From contig RQOL01000729.1 in NCBI GenBank assembly GCA_013076295.1, positions 3,596,001 through 3,660,000 on the forward strand: a stretch of DNA of 64,000 nucleotides, written 5' to 3'. The position numbers and the translations under genes were made by a program. Under the pieces are notes generated by a model that did not search any database, had not been told where the DNA came from, and saw only the letters and a list, made by a program, of their open reading frames with translations. This DNA comes from Sanderia malayensis. Taxonomy: Eukaryota > Cnidaria > Scyphozoa > Semaeostomeae > Pelagiidae. Of the stretch, positions 32,601-43,083 are shown in pieces; position 1 is the stretch's first letter, and each line of letters starts with the position of its first letter.

Positions 32601-34658
32601 ACGAGAAGGACAATGTTGTCAGTAGGGAGTTCTATTTATGATCCTCTTGGTTTCGTCACCCCTTTGCTTATGCCAGCTAAGAACATCTTACAAGATATGT
32701 GCAAGCAAAATGCCGGAGGGGATGATCAACCAGATGAAAATGTCATGATGAAATGGGACAAGTGGTTGAAGTGCATTGAAGACATCAAAGAAATAAAAAT
32801 CAACCGGTGCTATGTGCCAAGGGATTTCGGAGAAGTGACTCATCGAGAGCTACATGTATTCAGTGATGCAAGTGAGCTGGGTAACGGAATCACCATCTAT
32901 GTCCGATCATCTGGTGAAGAAGACGGTATTTATTGCTCCTTGGCGTTTTCTAAGGGAAGAGTTGCTCCATTGAAGAAGATCACCATTCCCAGACTAGAAT
33001 TGACAGCCGCAACGCTCGCTGTAAGAATGGCAAACACGGTGGAAAGAGAGCTCGATTTTCGAATCAGCAAGACGGTATTTTGGACAGACAGTACAGCAGT
33101 CCTGAAGTACATTGCCAACGACCGAGCAAGATATCATACGTTTGTGGCGAACCGCGTTGAGGTCACCAGGAGTGTGACAGTTCCAGAACAGTGGCGCTAT
33201 GTCAATACAAGGGAAAATCCAGCTGATCTAGCCTCAAGAGGTGTCCAGCAAGTGAGAGATTTGTCTGACGGCATTTGGTTTTCTGGACCGAATTTCCGAT
33301 GGCAACCAGAATCAGAATGGCGAAATGATGCTACAGATTTGAAGATGGATTTTGATGACCCAGAAGTGAAAAGCAGCTGTGCCGTTCTTGGAATAGAAGA
33401 ACAAACACTGGCGAATACACTGGCAACACAAATATCAAACTGGGTGAAGATAAAGAGAGTAATGGCCTGGATTTTATTGGCTGTTCGTAAATTCATGAAT
33501 CTGATCAGAAGAAAACCAAGATCAGAAGTGGGTGAGTCTTGGCATTTAACAGTGGAATTGCTAGAGAAAAGTGAAATCTCAATCTTGCGACTCGTACAAC
33601 TTGAAGCATTCCCAAAGGAGATGGATGCTCTTGAGAAAGGCAATATGATTTCAAGAAGAAGTTTGCTGTTCAAGTATGCTTCACTACTCACAAAGAATGG
33701 CATGATCAGAATTGCTGGTAGAATTGGCAAAGCAGACGTTTCGTATGAAGCTCGACATCCTGTTGTCTTACCGAAGTCTTCACGCATTGTACAGTTGATA
33801 GTCCGAGATGCTCACAAGAGAGTCGGTCACTTGGGGAAAAATGCTATCGTAGCGAAGACCAGAGAAGGATATTGGATATATGGAGTGAACCAGCTTGCAA
33901 AGAAGGTAGCAAGAGAGTGTTCAACATGTAGAAAGTACCAGGCAAGACCGTGTGAGCAGGTGATGGCAGACTTACCACAAATCCGATTGAAATCAGACGG
34001 AGCCCCATTTGAACATGTTGGAATGGATTACTTTGGCCCACTGATAGTAAAAAGAGGAAGATCTGAAGTGAAGCGGTATGGTGTTATCTTTACGTGCATG
34101 TCTTCCAGAGGGTCGCACTTGGAAATCAGTCATTCACTTGAAACCGATGGATGCATAAACGCTATCACGAGATTTATGGCCAGACGAGGACCGGTGAGGA
34201 GTATCACATCTGATAATGGTACAAATATGGTTGGAGCAGAGAAAGAACTTCGTGAAGTGTTATCAAAGGTGGATCAGTCAAAAGTGAGTAATTTCTTATG
34301 CAACAACGGCATAGATTGGTACTTCAATCCTCCGACAGCTTCTCACTTCGGTGGGGTATGGGAAAGGATGATCAGGACCACGAGGATGATCCTGTACAGT
34401 TTGCTGAAAGAACAAAGCTCCGTGCTAGATGATGAGACACTCGCTACCGTACTTTGCGAGGCTGATAACATCTTGAATAACAGACCGCTCACTGCAACTT
34501 CGACAGATCCAAACGATATGCTGCCACTGACACCCAATATGCTGATAAATCCAAGAGGAAGACCATTAGATGCTCCAGGACAGTTTGAGAAGTCTGACCT
34601 CTATGCAAAAAGACGCTGGAGACGCGTGCAGTACCTTGTCCATGTGTTTTGGACCTGA
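32600..34658 (+). pseudogene. BEL 1 peptidase A17/RNase H/integrase region
   Basis: Continuing from the frameshift: SIYDPLGFVTPLL (A17-type connection), RNase H with HVFSDASELGNG, LELTAATLAVRMA and VFWTDSTAVLKYI, then VNTRENPADLASRG. The integrase has the zinc part (HKRVGHLGKNAIV, CSTCRKYQ) and a full DDE set: GMDYFGP, SDNGTNMVGAE and HFGGVWERMIR. The frame stops at TGA 34656-34658 and resumes in register. Confidence 0.9.
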
Positions 34659-34910
34659 CGGAAAAGGGAGTATCTTGTAACCCTTCAACAACGGAACAAA
34701 TGGCAGCGGCCGAAAAGAAATGTAGAAGTTGGAGATATTGTGGTTATGATGGATGCAACTGTACCAAGGAACAGCTGGCCAATGGGAAAAATTGAAAAGT
34801 TGTTTTTGGATGCAAAAGGGAAGGCAAGATCATGTCTCGTAAGAACGAAGTCGTCGGTTTTTGAAAGACCAGTAACAAAGCTGTGTGTGATCGTCGAAAA
34901 CAAGAAATGA
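34659..34910 (+). pseudogene. BEL 1 pol C-terminal DUF5641 domain
   Basis: After the in-frame TGA the same frame encodes REYLVTLQQRNKWQRPKRNV, VGDIVVMMDATVPRNSWPMG and the final RPVTKLCVIVE before TGA at 34908-34910. This is the SH3-like domain that ends BEL/Pao integrases. Confidence 0.85.
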
Positions 34911-34994
34911 ACACTTGACATTGTAAATAGGTAGAAATGAAAGTTAGTATTTTGTATTTTTTGTCATTGCAAGACTTGCAATTGGGGGTGGGTG

Positions 34995-35388
34995 TGTTAA
35001 TGCGAACTTTCATTATTTTAGAACACCGGACTTTAGGCCGTGTAGTTGTTGTTTGTGCGCCCTGTACGGATTCGTACACGGGGTCGTGCTTTTGTTTTCT
35101 TTGTATTGTTGGGTGATTATAATAGCTTGTATTGTAGCTATTCTGGAATCATAAGAATTCCTTTGTTGTTAAGCATACAGGCAAGCCTCGTGTTAGATAT
35201 CTTAGGGACTAGATTGTAGGTATATATACGCGTGTAGTTTAGTTGTAATTCATTAGGAGCCTGAGAGGCTCAAGGCAGGCCAATGTGATCTGCTGTGGCA
35301 GTAGGATACAGTTGTTAATCGAATCTACGGATATCGCATTAGAAACTCTGTGTATTCTCTGCGTCGTGCCTCAAAGCAATCACATGAA
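34995..35388 (+). repeat. BEL 1 3' LTR
   Basis: Starts TGTTAATGCGAAC after the purine-rich ATTGGGGGTGGG tract, which is a plausible polypurine tract. Ends CAATCACATGAAA as in the 5' LTR. Confidence 0.85.
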
Positions 35389-35410
35389 ATCACATGTTAG
35401 GATACAGTTT

Positions 35411-35758
35411 TTAATGCGATATTCGTAGATTCGATTAACAACTGTATCCCACTGCCACAGCAGATCACATTGACCTGCCTTGAGCCTCTCAGGCTCCTAA
35501 TGAATTACAACTAAACTACATGCGTATATATACCTACAATCTAGTCCCTAAGGTATCTAACACGAGGCTTGCCTGTATGCTTAACAACAAAGGAATTCTT
35601 ATGATTCCAGAATAGCTACAATACAAGCTATTATAATCACCCAACAATACAAAGAAAACAAAAGCACGACCCCGTGTACGAATCCATACAGGGCGCACAA
35701 ACAAAAACTACACGGCCTAAAGTCCGGTGTTCTAAATTAATGAAAGTTCGCATTAACA
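35411..35758 (-). repeat. Extra BEL 1 LTR in inverted orientation
   Basis: This is the reverse complement of the LTR, complete at the TGTTAATGCG end (35751-35758) and lacking about the last 60 bases at the other. It lies tail-to-tail with the 3' LTR, separated by about 22 bases. It could be a leftover of a second inverted insertion or an aberrant integration. Confidence 0.9.
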
Positions 35759-36049
35759 AATATTCTATTATCTCTGTTTCACTCATGCATGCACATCTTA
35801 CATTAGTTGCAAATTTACCATCATATTCAGGTAAAATAAATTCATGTATTTTTTTACCATGTCAGTATCAATTGTAAATCGAGTAATGTAATTTCTACCA
35901 AGCACAACCTCTCTTATCGTTCTTAGATATACATATGCATCCTCTAAATTTGTCATGTTTATACATTCAACTTCACCTTCTGATTTTAAAATAGAATGTA
36001 ACATCTTTCTTTCTACTTCATCAACATCAATTCTGTATACTCGATTCAT
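35759..36049 (-). pseudogene. Fic-domain protein, probable N-terminal part
   Basis: The frame from ATG at 36049 reads MNRVYRIDVDEVERKML and then DAYVYLRTIREVVLGRNYIT. The helical pattern with a V..YLRTIREVVLG stretch, and the following frame with SETEIIEYL, fit the helices before the HPFxDGNGR motif of Fic proteins. The remaining half is at 28570-28827 across the BEL element. A frameshift occurs near 35830. The call depends on the partner fragment. Confidence 0.45.
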
Positions 36050-36109
36050 TATGAATTATTCTCAAGCTCTCTTTCCATGAGCCTTTTTCTGAGATTCCTT
36101 CATCTATAT

Positions 36110-36681
36110 CTTTCAATTCTGTTCATTTAAAATGTTAGGTTTTTACTCTTGTTTTTTTATAGATCTAATCCCATTTCGTCTACCTTTCATATGCTTCTTT
36201 CAAACCAGCTTCGTTCGCATTCTCCCCTTTCGACCTCCTGGCATTTTCCTCATAACTGTGTCTAAACAATATCCAGCTGAAACGATTGCTCCACCTTTTG
36301 CAGCTTTCTTAGCACCTCTCAATGCTATCTTCTTAACAGCTCATTTACTAACTCGTTTTGCTATCACTCTTCCGCCCTGTCTTACAGCTTGTTTAATACC
36401 TTGTCTAGCTGCTACATGTGCTATCGCGGAACACGGGTTTGTTGATTTCCTCTCTCCTCTCCTTTCACGTTTTGGTATTCTATCCCTTTTATACTTTCCT
36501 TCACCCGTCAATATTTTAGTCGCTTCAACTCCACCATCATCCCTCAACATATCGTCTATCAGCATTGATGCTACAACACTTGCTGCTATACTTGTACCTG
36601 TGCTTGCTGCTATAATTGTAGCCTTGCTGCTGCAACGCTACAATTTAATCGCTACAGCGTTCCTCCTTCTTTTATAATCTA
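36110..36681 (-). pseudogene. Basic/hydrophobic small protein, possible core or membrane-active protein
   Basis: Minus-strand frames show a hydrophobic Ala/Ser/Thr-rich helix (IAASTGTSIAASVVASML), then a basic stretch (KYKRDRIPKRERRGERK), a helix (AARQGIKQAVRQGGRVIAKR), a Gly/Ala-rich helix and a MPGGRKGRMRTK cluster. Hydrophobic helix plus basic, Gly-rich cores resemble minor core or membrane-active proteins of adeno-like and Polinton-type viruses. The match is of style, not of a defined domain. Several stops are present. Confidence 0.4.
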
Positions 36682-39621
36682 CTAGGAAGGCTGGCTGATA
36701 AAGTGATATACTTTCAGTTGAAATTATGCAAGTTTTAATATTTCCATCCATTCCCCGAACACACCGTCCATGGAACCCCCCCGCCCCGATTTCCATTGCA
36801 GGTTGTTCCAGGTCCATGTTTTCCTGTGATGCGAGAAATCCAGCACTTTATTTCGCGTGGCAGAACCACTTCAACTCAAAACCCACGCAGAGAAGAAGCT
36901 CCGTGAACAATAGATCAAGTTTGCGAGTAATATCAGAAAACCATTGCGAATGAATTGATCCACTGGATTCGAGATTTTGATTAAAGAATAAACAATTTAA
37001 AAAATACAGATCAAATCCCTCCCGAGCACACGGTGCATGTAATCCCGAGCCCCGATTGCCTTTCCAAGTTGTTCCGGGTCCATGTTTTCCCATGCACAAT
37101 TTTCAGCAGTTATTTTAGCCAGTGTGACAAAAACGCCTCAACTCGAACCCCATGCAGAGAAACTTTGTGAACAAAGGATCAGATTTGTGAGTACATAATA
37201 TGAGAAAGCAGATTCGGACTGAATTTATCAATTCCATTCGAGATTTCGATTAAAGAATACACAATTTTAATACACCAATTGGCACTCAATAATGCATGTT
37301 TATAACTACACGAATTCCATGAAAGCCATACGAAAGACCATTATGAAAATTTTACAGGGGCCTGGAAGTTGAATGCTTTTAAACACCCAGGTACCAGTCG
37401 AAAATGATTAAATATAAATGCTTTTAAATACAGCAGATCATGAAAGTTTTTAAACAATTTACTCACATCTTTCACAGGCCAAAATCCACAACTTTCGTCT
37501 TTTGGATAGCGAATCACGCTCAGTGACAGGTACTTTTAGAATCCAAGTGCAATTGAAGCAACCTTTTCAGCGTTTATCTGATCCAGAAAGATATTGATGT
37601 GCTTGAACGATGAAGCCACAATGCTAGCAGGCGGATGGCAAGTCGGCAATAGTAATTCAGCAAAATAGCTTTTAGGCAACTCCACGTGTTTAGAATGCCT
37701 TCGGTTCAGTGAAATCCCAAAATTGCTGTTTCTGAAATTCATGAGTTACATCGTTGTATCCAAACCTGTTCTTATAAAAGCAGAATTTGATTATTCATCG
37801 GTTTAGTATTCCATTTGATAGAGTGGAGATTTGTAAAGCAAAGAATAATTTAGAAATTTAGAGCATGCAAAAATTTCTATAAACCAGCTCATCAGAATAT
37901 CTTGAAAACACGATAAGAAGGATACAAAGAAATTTAGTAAAGGAATATAGAAACAACTCAGCCACTTACCAGTACAGTTTTGCTCGTAAAAGTTCTGAAG
38001 AGTAACATTCAAGTAAAATTCTAGTTGATGGCAATGGAGAGCAAAATAGCTTTTAGACAACTGCATCACATGCTTTGAAGGCCTTCGGTTCAGTGAAAGC
38101 ACAAAACTGCTCTTTCTGAAATTCCTTATTTAGATCGTTGCATTCAGACTTGTAATTATAAAAGCAGAATTCGATAATTCATCGTTTTAGTATTCGATTT
38201 AGTACAGTGGAGATTTCTAAAGTAAAGAATTATTTAGAAATTTAGAGCGCATAAAAATTTCTATAAACCAGTTGACCTGAATATATTGAAGTCACGATAA
38301 GAAGGTGCAAAGAAATTTAGGAAAGGCAAAGAGAAACAACTTAGCCACTTACCAGTACAGTTCTCCTCTTAACAGTTCTGAAGAGCAACATTGAAGTAAA
38401 ATTCCAGTTGATGGCAAGGGAGGGCAAAATAGCTTTTAAACAACTGCACCACGTGCATTGAAGGCTTTGAGTTTAGTGAAATCACGAAATGGCTGTTTGT
38501 GAAATTCCTTATTTAGATCGTTGTATCCAGACCTGTAATTATAAAAGCGGAATTTGATAATTCATCGGTTTAGTATTCGATTTAGTACCGTGGGGATTTC
38601 TAAAGCAAAGGATTACTTAGAAATTTAGAGCGCGTAAAAATTTCTATAAACCAGTTGACCTGAATATGTTGAAATCACGATAAGAAGGTACAAAGAAATT
38701 TAGTAAAGGCAAACAGAAACAAGGCACTTACCAGTTAAATCCTGAAGCTTTTAGTTGGAAATCTCGAGTAAAACGGCAGCAAAAGTAAAACAGCCATCCA
38801 ACGAAAAAAATCCATTCGGTTTGCCTGCCCATCCCAAAAATTCGAAAATGAAAAATCAATTGCAGATTGCACACTTTCCTTTCCTCGTCAACAAAGGACG
38901 CAAACGAATAAGTGCGAAAACGTAACAGGGTTGTTTCGAAAAGGCTTAGCAACGCAAAACAATGCAGGATCGATCTTTACAGAAACATAACATCATCCAG
39001 ACGCCGTATTCGTCAGGGGGTCGCTGAGCACAACACGCTTTGTTTGATTCAAAAGCTTCAGTACGCGTCAAAGCTCTGGACACGTCCCCCCGCACGCAAA
39101 ACAAAAGGAGAAAGAACACCACACACTCCATCCTCTCAGACGAAAGAGAAAGGCCTCATTACGGGAAAACAAAAGGCGAAGAATTTTCGAGTTAGAAAAT
39201 TGGAAATATCTCGAAAACCAAAACAAATTTCGAAAAAGCAATAAGGCGTTGCAAATATACACGTTACTGGGAAAACCTCTGAGTAATTTTGGGAATAAAT
39301 AGAGCGGGAAAATTGTAAGAAACTGGGCCTACAAAACTCACGAAGGGACGCCTTTGATCCGGGCACCTTAGAGAAAGGCCTCGTTAAGGGACAACAAAGG
39401 GCGAAAAATTTTCGAGGTAGAAAATGGGAAATATCTCGAAAACCAAAAGGAACTTCAAAAAATAAAATAATTTCTAGGCTTGTCCAGTGGAAGGGGAAGA
39501 CATTCAGGTGGTTTTGAAATAGATTAGGCGAAGCAGAAAAACGGTAGAGGGGAGACAACATTTGACAACTGGAGCCTTTGAGCGCGACACCTTTACCGCT
39601 CCAATTTTAGTATTATAGAGA
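36682..39621 (-). mobile_element. Helitron family 2, copy F (2.94 kb)
   Basis: The 5' end at 39621 is the canonical TCTCTATAATACTAAAAT following host A (39622). The 3' end is CTAG at 36682-36685 followed by host T (36681), with the GGAAGGCTGGC block shared with copy E but the GC hairpin decayed. Excision joins the host A and T inside a small gene. The interior carries extra repeat units compared with copy E and no replicase gene. Confidence 0.85.
37530..38735. repeat. Three tandem units of about 370-450 bp inside Helitron F
   Basis: The block GATCGTTG..ATCCAG, TTTAGTATTCGATTTAGTAC, TAGAAATTTAGAGCGC and ACTTACCAGTACAG recurs with boundaries near 37985 and 38355. Helitron E carries only one unit (17560-18010), so the array expanded in copy F. 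Confidence 0.85.
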
Positions 39622-39890
39622 TTTCTTAAATTCTTCATCTGCATATACCCATTTATCGTGTTATTTTTCTGTACTCCGGCAGCTCTCCAAAATTCTCTAA
39701 TGATGAATTGTAGGTGTTTTTTTTTTCCAACCTTCTTTTCCATATTGTTGGTTTCAACTGTCGCTATAATCCTGGTAGTGGCGTTGCTGCAATAGCTGTT
39801 TTCACAATCCAATTTTGTATATTCTTCAAGAGCCCCTTTTCTGTTAGACTTTCCCTTCCGCAGATTCCTTATATAGACCCATGCATACAA
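39622..39890 (-). CDS. Small basic protein of the virus-like element, split by Helitron F
   Basis: The open frame starts near 39890 (MYAWVYIRNLRKGKSNRKG) and contains a polar Cys/Asn/Thr stretch and KKVGKKKHLQFIIREFWRAAG. At 39621 it runs into the Helitron. On the far side (36681) the frame would end within three codons, so the protein is about 90 residues. I do not recognise a family. Confidence 0.4.
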
Positions 39891-39905
39891 ATAAAATCAC
39901 GCGTT

Positions 39906-40240
39906 TTACATGAAGATATCATTTTCTGTAATTTCAACATCTCCCCATTCTCTAAGAACACCATCATATTTAATGTTATAAAGTAAACAATCCACCCATA
40001 AATTAATAATGTTGTATTGTTTCTTTGTGTGATGATAGATAATTTGCTTCTCTATCCAAAGGAGTATCACAGTAAACCTTCCCAAGTTTCCATTTCCATT
40101 AGAAACACTTTCTTTGAATAGTGTTTTCAAGGTATCATTGATCCTGTCTTTCCAGTCATCTTCATTCACCAGAGATTCTTCAATCAACTGTGGCGCTGTT
40201 TTTATACTTATAGGCCGCCGGTTAACAAAACAAAAGGAAA
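39906..40240 (-). CDS. Helical protein with Bcl-2 BH1/BH2-like pattern
   Basis: The 93-residue frame from ATG 40187 (an upstream extension to about 40240 without ATG is possible) reads DDWKDRINDTLKTLFKES, then NGNLGRFTVILLWIEKQ, which resembles the BH1 core NWGRIVxFF. About 45 residues on is DGVLREWGDVEI, at the spacing of BH2 (xWxxxGGW). An acidic tail ends it. Bcl-2 homologues are known in several animal DNA viruses and block host cell death. There is no visible BH3 or membrane anchor. The assignment is inference. Confidence 0.35.
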
Positions 40241-40272
40241 ATTTTACTTTTTTTTACAATAAATATAATAGG

Positions 40273-40680
40273 CTATTGCATTGTACCAACAGCGTGTGTA
40301 ATGTTAATGTCGTCCAAATTCATGCAAACTTGAGACTTTATTGCACAAGTGCCTCTTACGCAAAGTATTGCCGACCGCAGTAACAAAAATGAGAGTTTTG
40401 TACGAAGCCAGTGAACAACTCGACTGTGTTCAAAATCTTTCTTTGCGGCTAATTTTGCAGCAAGGTTGATTATTACTTTTTCAGCCTCACAGCCACAACC
40501 ACCATAGGGTGTAAAGACAAGTGGGCTAAACGACCCATGCTCTACATCGATGATTCTTTGATTGTATTGACGCTTTTTCTCCTTTTCACTGCTGCTAAAT
40601 GCTGTGGAGAGTTTCTGGCTCAGGTGGCTCTTTGCAAATGGATTGATAACCCTTACGTCAAATAATGCCCCCTTTGCCAA
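40273..40680 (-). pseudogene. C-terminal tail of an RT-linked cnidarian repeat protein
   Basis: The frame contains [34 protein letters not shown] and LVFTPYGGCGCEA, followed by WLRTKLSFLLLRSAILCVRG. I recall this D-RV-NP / VEHGSFTPLVF / LRSS pattern from the ends of long RT-containing proteins abundant in cnidarian genomes. It may be a PD-(D/E)XK-like nuclease domain, though that is speculative. Upstream sequence to 40990 is coding-like only in scraps. Confidence 0.5.
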
Positions 40681-41017
40681 AACCCTCTTGTGCTGACATC
40701 CAGAGGTGCCTGAACAGATACATTTGCACTGCTTGGTAGACTCTCTCCAGTTATCGGCTGTAAATGTGGTTCACTTTCACATCATTGTAAGCTTCTTTCA
40801 TGAGGTGAGCAAACAGATCATGTGTTTCATCATGTCATTGGTACACAAATCCACCTTTGGCACATAACATCATCAAACTTCTTCCCACGAAGACAAGAAG
40901 ATGGCAAGAACTTCAATGGCCAACGAAAGCGAAGATGGATTGCATCATAGAAATATCATAACTCACGTTTGTTAAGAACAAAATTTTCTGAAGATAGTGG
41001 CAGAGTAGTTAGCCAAC
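40681..41017. other. Decayed upstream part of the RT-linked repeat
   Basis: No open frame longer than a few dozen codons. Scattered residues on the minus strand suggest continuation of the fragment at 40273-40680, but it cannot be read reliably. Confidence 0.3.
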
Positions 41018-41028
41018 TAGGGGTCATT
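41018..41028 (-). mobile_element. 3' tip of a Helitron split by gypsy 2
   Basis: CTAGGGGTCAT at 41018-41028 is the CTAG end of a Helitron family 1 copy. The rest continues at 51518 after the gypsy insertion. Together they match 8584 onward in copy B. Confidence 0.8.
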
Positions 41029-41243
41029 GTGATCTGATAGAAACTCTGAAGAGACCCCCGTCAAATAAAACCAGTCTGGTTGAAAGCGCCAGTCGAATTG
41101 AACATTCTATTATTGTGTTTACTTATATATTCGTGTACGATTTTGTTATTTTTTGGTAAGAACATAAAGACAAGGAGAGCTACATTGTGTAATCATTGAC
41201 TTGTGTACTAAATGTAACGGATTTGCCGGGCAGAAGTGTTACA
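41029..41243 (+). repeat. Gypsy 2 5' LTR
   Basis: 215 bases, differing from the 3' LTR at a handful of positions, so the insertion is relatively young. TG...CA termini. Confidence 0.93.
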
Positions 41244-41247
41244 TTTT

Positions 41248-41260
41248 TGGCGCCCAACGT
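41248..41260 (+). promoter_or_regulatory. Gypsy 2 primer-binding site
   Basis: TGGCGCCCAACG begins four bases after the LTR. It has the TGG start and CGCCC core expected of a tRNA-primed site. Confidence 0.75.
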
Positions 41261-41361
41261 TAAAGTTTTGCTGGCAAGAGGTTGCTTGGGATGCGTAAGC
41301 GTGTTTGAAATTTTGTAAAACTGATCACAAGTGTAATTGTTTGTGCTTATGTCTGGTTATT

Positions 41362-42805
41362 ATGTTGGAGAAATTATATGACACGTTAGAACTTTTGCTT
41401 TGCACAAAGGAAGCACCCTCGTTGCGCGAATTTTGTTTGTATTTAGAGATTGATGAATCGACAATTGAAGAACTGAGCAAACGTAAATTGTTGAAGAACA
41501 TTCTGGAATTTGTTGATCTCGCCCTTGATAAATGTTCTGAGACAGAAAGTGTTGTTAATCTCGCACAGTGGGTGTCATTTCTGCAACGGGGGAGTGATGC
41601 CAATGATGACAGCGACGGCTCAAATGACACCGCAACTGATGATTTACAGATTCCATCTGAGGATGTCGAAAATCCAGACCATGAACCACCAGAACCTGTT
41701 CCGCTGGAATATGGACCTCAGAATGATGACGCTGAACTTCGAACAACAGAGGCGCATGACGCAAAAATCACTCTTGCATTATCAGAGATGAAGCAAAAAT
41801 ACGATGCCCTACTTGAAGATCAGCGGAAAGAAATGGAAAATGTAATAATGGGCATAAAAGTGGCTGAACAGACGCAGAAAAAGAAGCAAGTTCAAGAAAA
41901 ACCACAGGGCTTTTTTCCGGATAAAGAGGATAATTTTACCGATCCAAGAAGTGCCACTTCACTGTTGAGAAGAGAACTAAAGATTTTTGGACAGATTGCA
42001 GAGCAAGGTAAAACAGACCAGCTGAGTTTTGTTTCGCTTTCCAGACAAATTGAATCTGCAGTAGAAAAGGGATACACTCAAAAGGAAGTGGTGGAAGCCG
42101 TGATAAAAGCAATGAGGCCTGGTTTACAACTTCGAAGCTACATAGAAACATGATCTTACCTTACCACGATTAAGACAAATTCTTCGTGCACATAATAAAG
42201 AGAAAAGTGGGACACAGTTATATCAAGAATTAGCTACAGTGTTCCAAAGTTTGAAAGAGACTCCTGAAGCATTCTTGTTGCGAGCTTTGGATCTCAGACA
42301 AAAGGTTTTATTTGGCAGCAAAGAAGCAGATGCGACTCTGAAGTATGATCCAGAACTAGTCCAAGGCATGTTTTTAAGGTCAGTGGAGACAGGCCTCAGG
42401 GATGACAATATTCTCACGAAATTTCGCTCTGTCCTGCAAACCACGAAAATCACTGATGAGGAGTTAATTCAACAAATGAGCAGCATTTCTTCCGCAGAAG
42501 CAGAACGCCAAGCAAGAATTGGGAAGAAGGTGAAAGATGCTCAAATGAATGCGGCAGTTATTGATGATAGAAAAAAGAAAGAGACCGCGCAGGTAAAGAA
42601 TCAAATAGAGACAAACACAGAAAGTCGTATATTGGAAAAAATGGAAGCAATGCAAGCGCAAATTAAAAGCATACAGGATCAAATCAAAGTCAACAAGATT
42701 GATACATCTCCAAAGTACACACCTGCAAATGAATCGAATGAAAAGAAGAGAAGTGATTATGAGAACGAAAGAAGTATTCGTGCATGCAAAAATTGTAAAG
42801 AATAG
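41362..42805 (+). pseudogene. Gypsy 2 gag (frameshifted)
   Basis: The chosen start is ATG at 41362 (MLEKLYDTLELLLCTKEAP). The first 75 residues form a compact helical domain reminiscent of a death-fold (LREFCLYLEIDESTIEEL), followed by an acidic linker, then a capsid-type region (TSLLRRELKIFGQI to QKEVVEAVIKAMRPGLQLR). A stop at 42151-42153 and frame change precede the second frame (42239-42805) with ETPEAFLLRALDLRQKVLF and a Lys-rich coiled coil. It would form the particle. Confidence 0.75.
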
Positions 42806-42829
42806 GGCACAGCACAGTTATGCTTTCAT

Positions 42830-43083
42830 TGTAATTATTGTGGTGGTGACAATCACTTTGCTCGAGATTGCTTCAAACGCCAACGAACACAGGGAAATGG
42901 CAGGGGACTACACAGAGGGGACGAGGTGCAGTCCAAGAAAATGACAAAAAGTCCCAAAAATGTAATTATTGCCAGAAAATACACGTAGAACAGAAACTTT
43001 TTCAGTGTACCGCATGTAGAGCCGTAAAATATTGTGGAATGAAATGTCAAAAGAAACATTGGAATGAACACAAACAAATATGT
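42830..43083 (+). pseudogene. Gypsy 2 zinc knuckle followed by a MYND-type zinc finger
   Basis: [14 protein letters not shown] (42830-42871) is a CCHC knuckle. About 90 bases later, in the next frame, a complete MYND signature follows: CNYC, eleven residues, CTAC, KYCGMKC, then HWNEHKQIC (residues 32-72 of the frame starting at 42868). MYND fingers normally mediate protein-protein contacts in chromatin regulators. Finding one between nucleocapsid and protease of a retroelement suggests a captured or convergent targeting module. Confidence 0.85.

Larger units (their letters stand above)
28828..35388 (+). mobile_element. BEL/Pao retrotransposon 1, inactive
   Basis: LTRs at 28828-29264 and 34995-35388 flank gag, protease, RT, RNase H, integrase and a DUF5641 end in the order of Pao elements. 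It splits a Fic-domain gene. Several stops, one frameshift and altered protease and RT active sites make it non-functional. No clean target duplication was seen, and an extra inverted LTR follows the 3' LTR. Confidence 0.88.

Noticed and set aside
28813..35769. TATTCTATT as the target duplication of BEL 1
   Set aside because: It is 9 bp, not adjacent to either LTR end, and BEL elements make about 5-bp duplications.
36132..36677. 181-codon hydrophobic plus-strand frame resembling a membrane protein
   Set aside because: It is the antisense of the basic/hydrophobic minus-strand gene; the minus strand matches the orientation and style of its neighbours.
41362..41600. Death-fold domain in gypsy 2 gag
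   Set aside because: The helical pattern is suggestive only; no diagnostic residues, so it is mentioned in the gag entry but not called.
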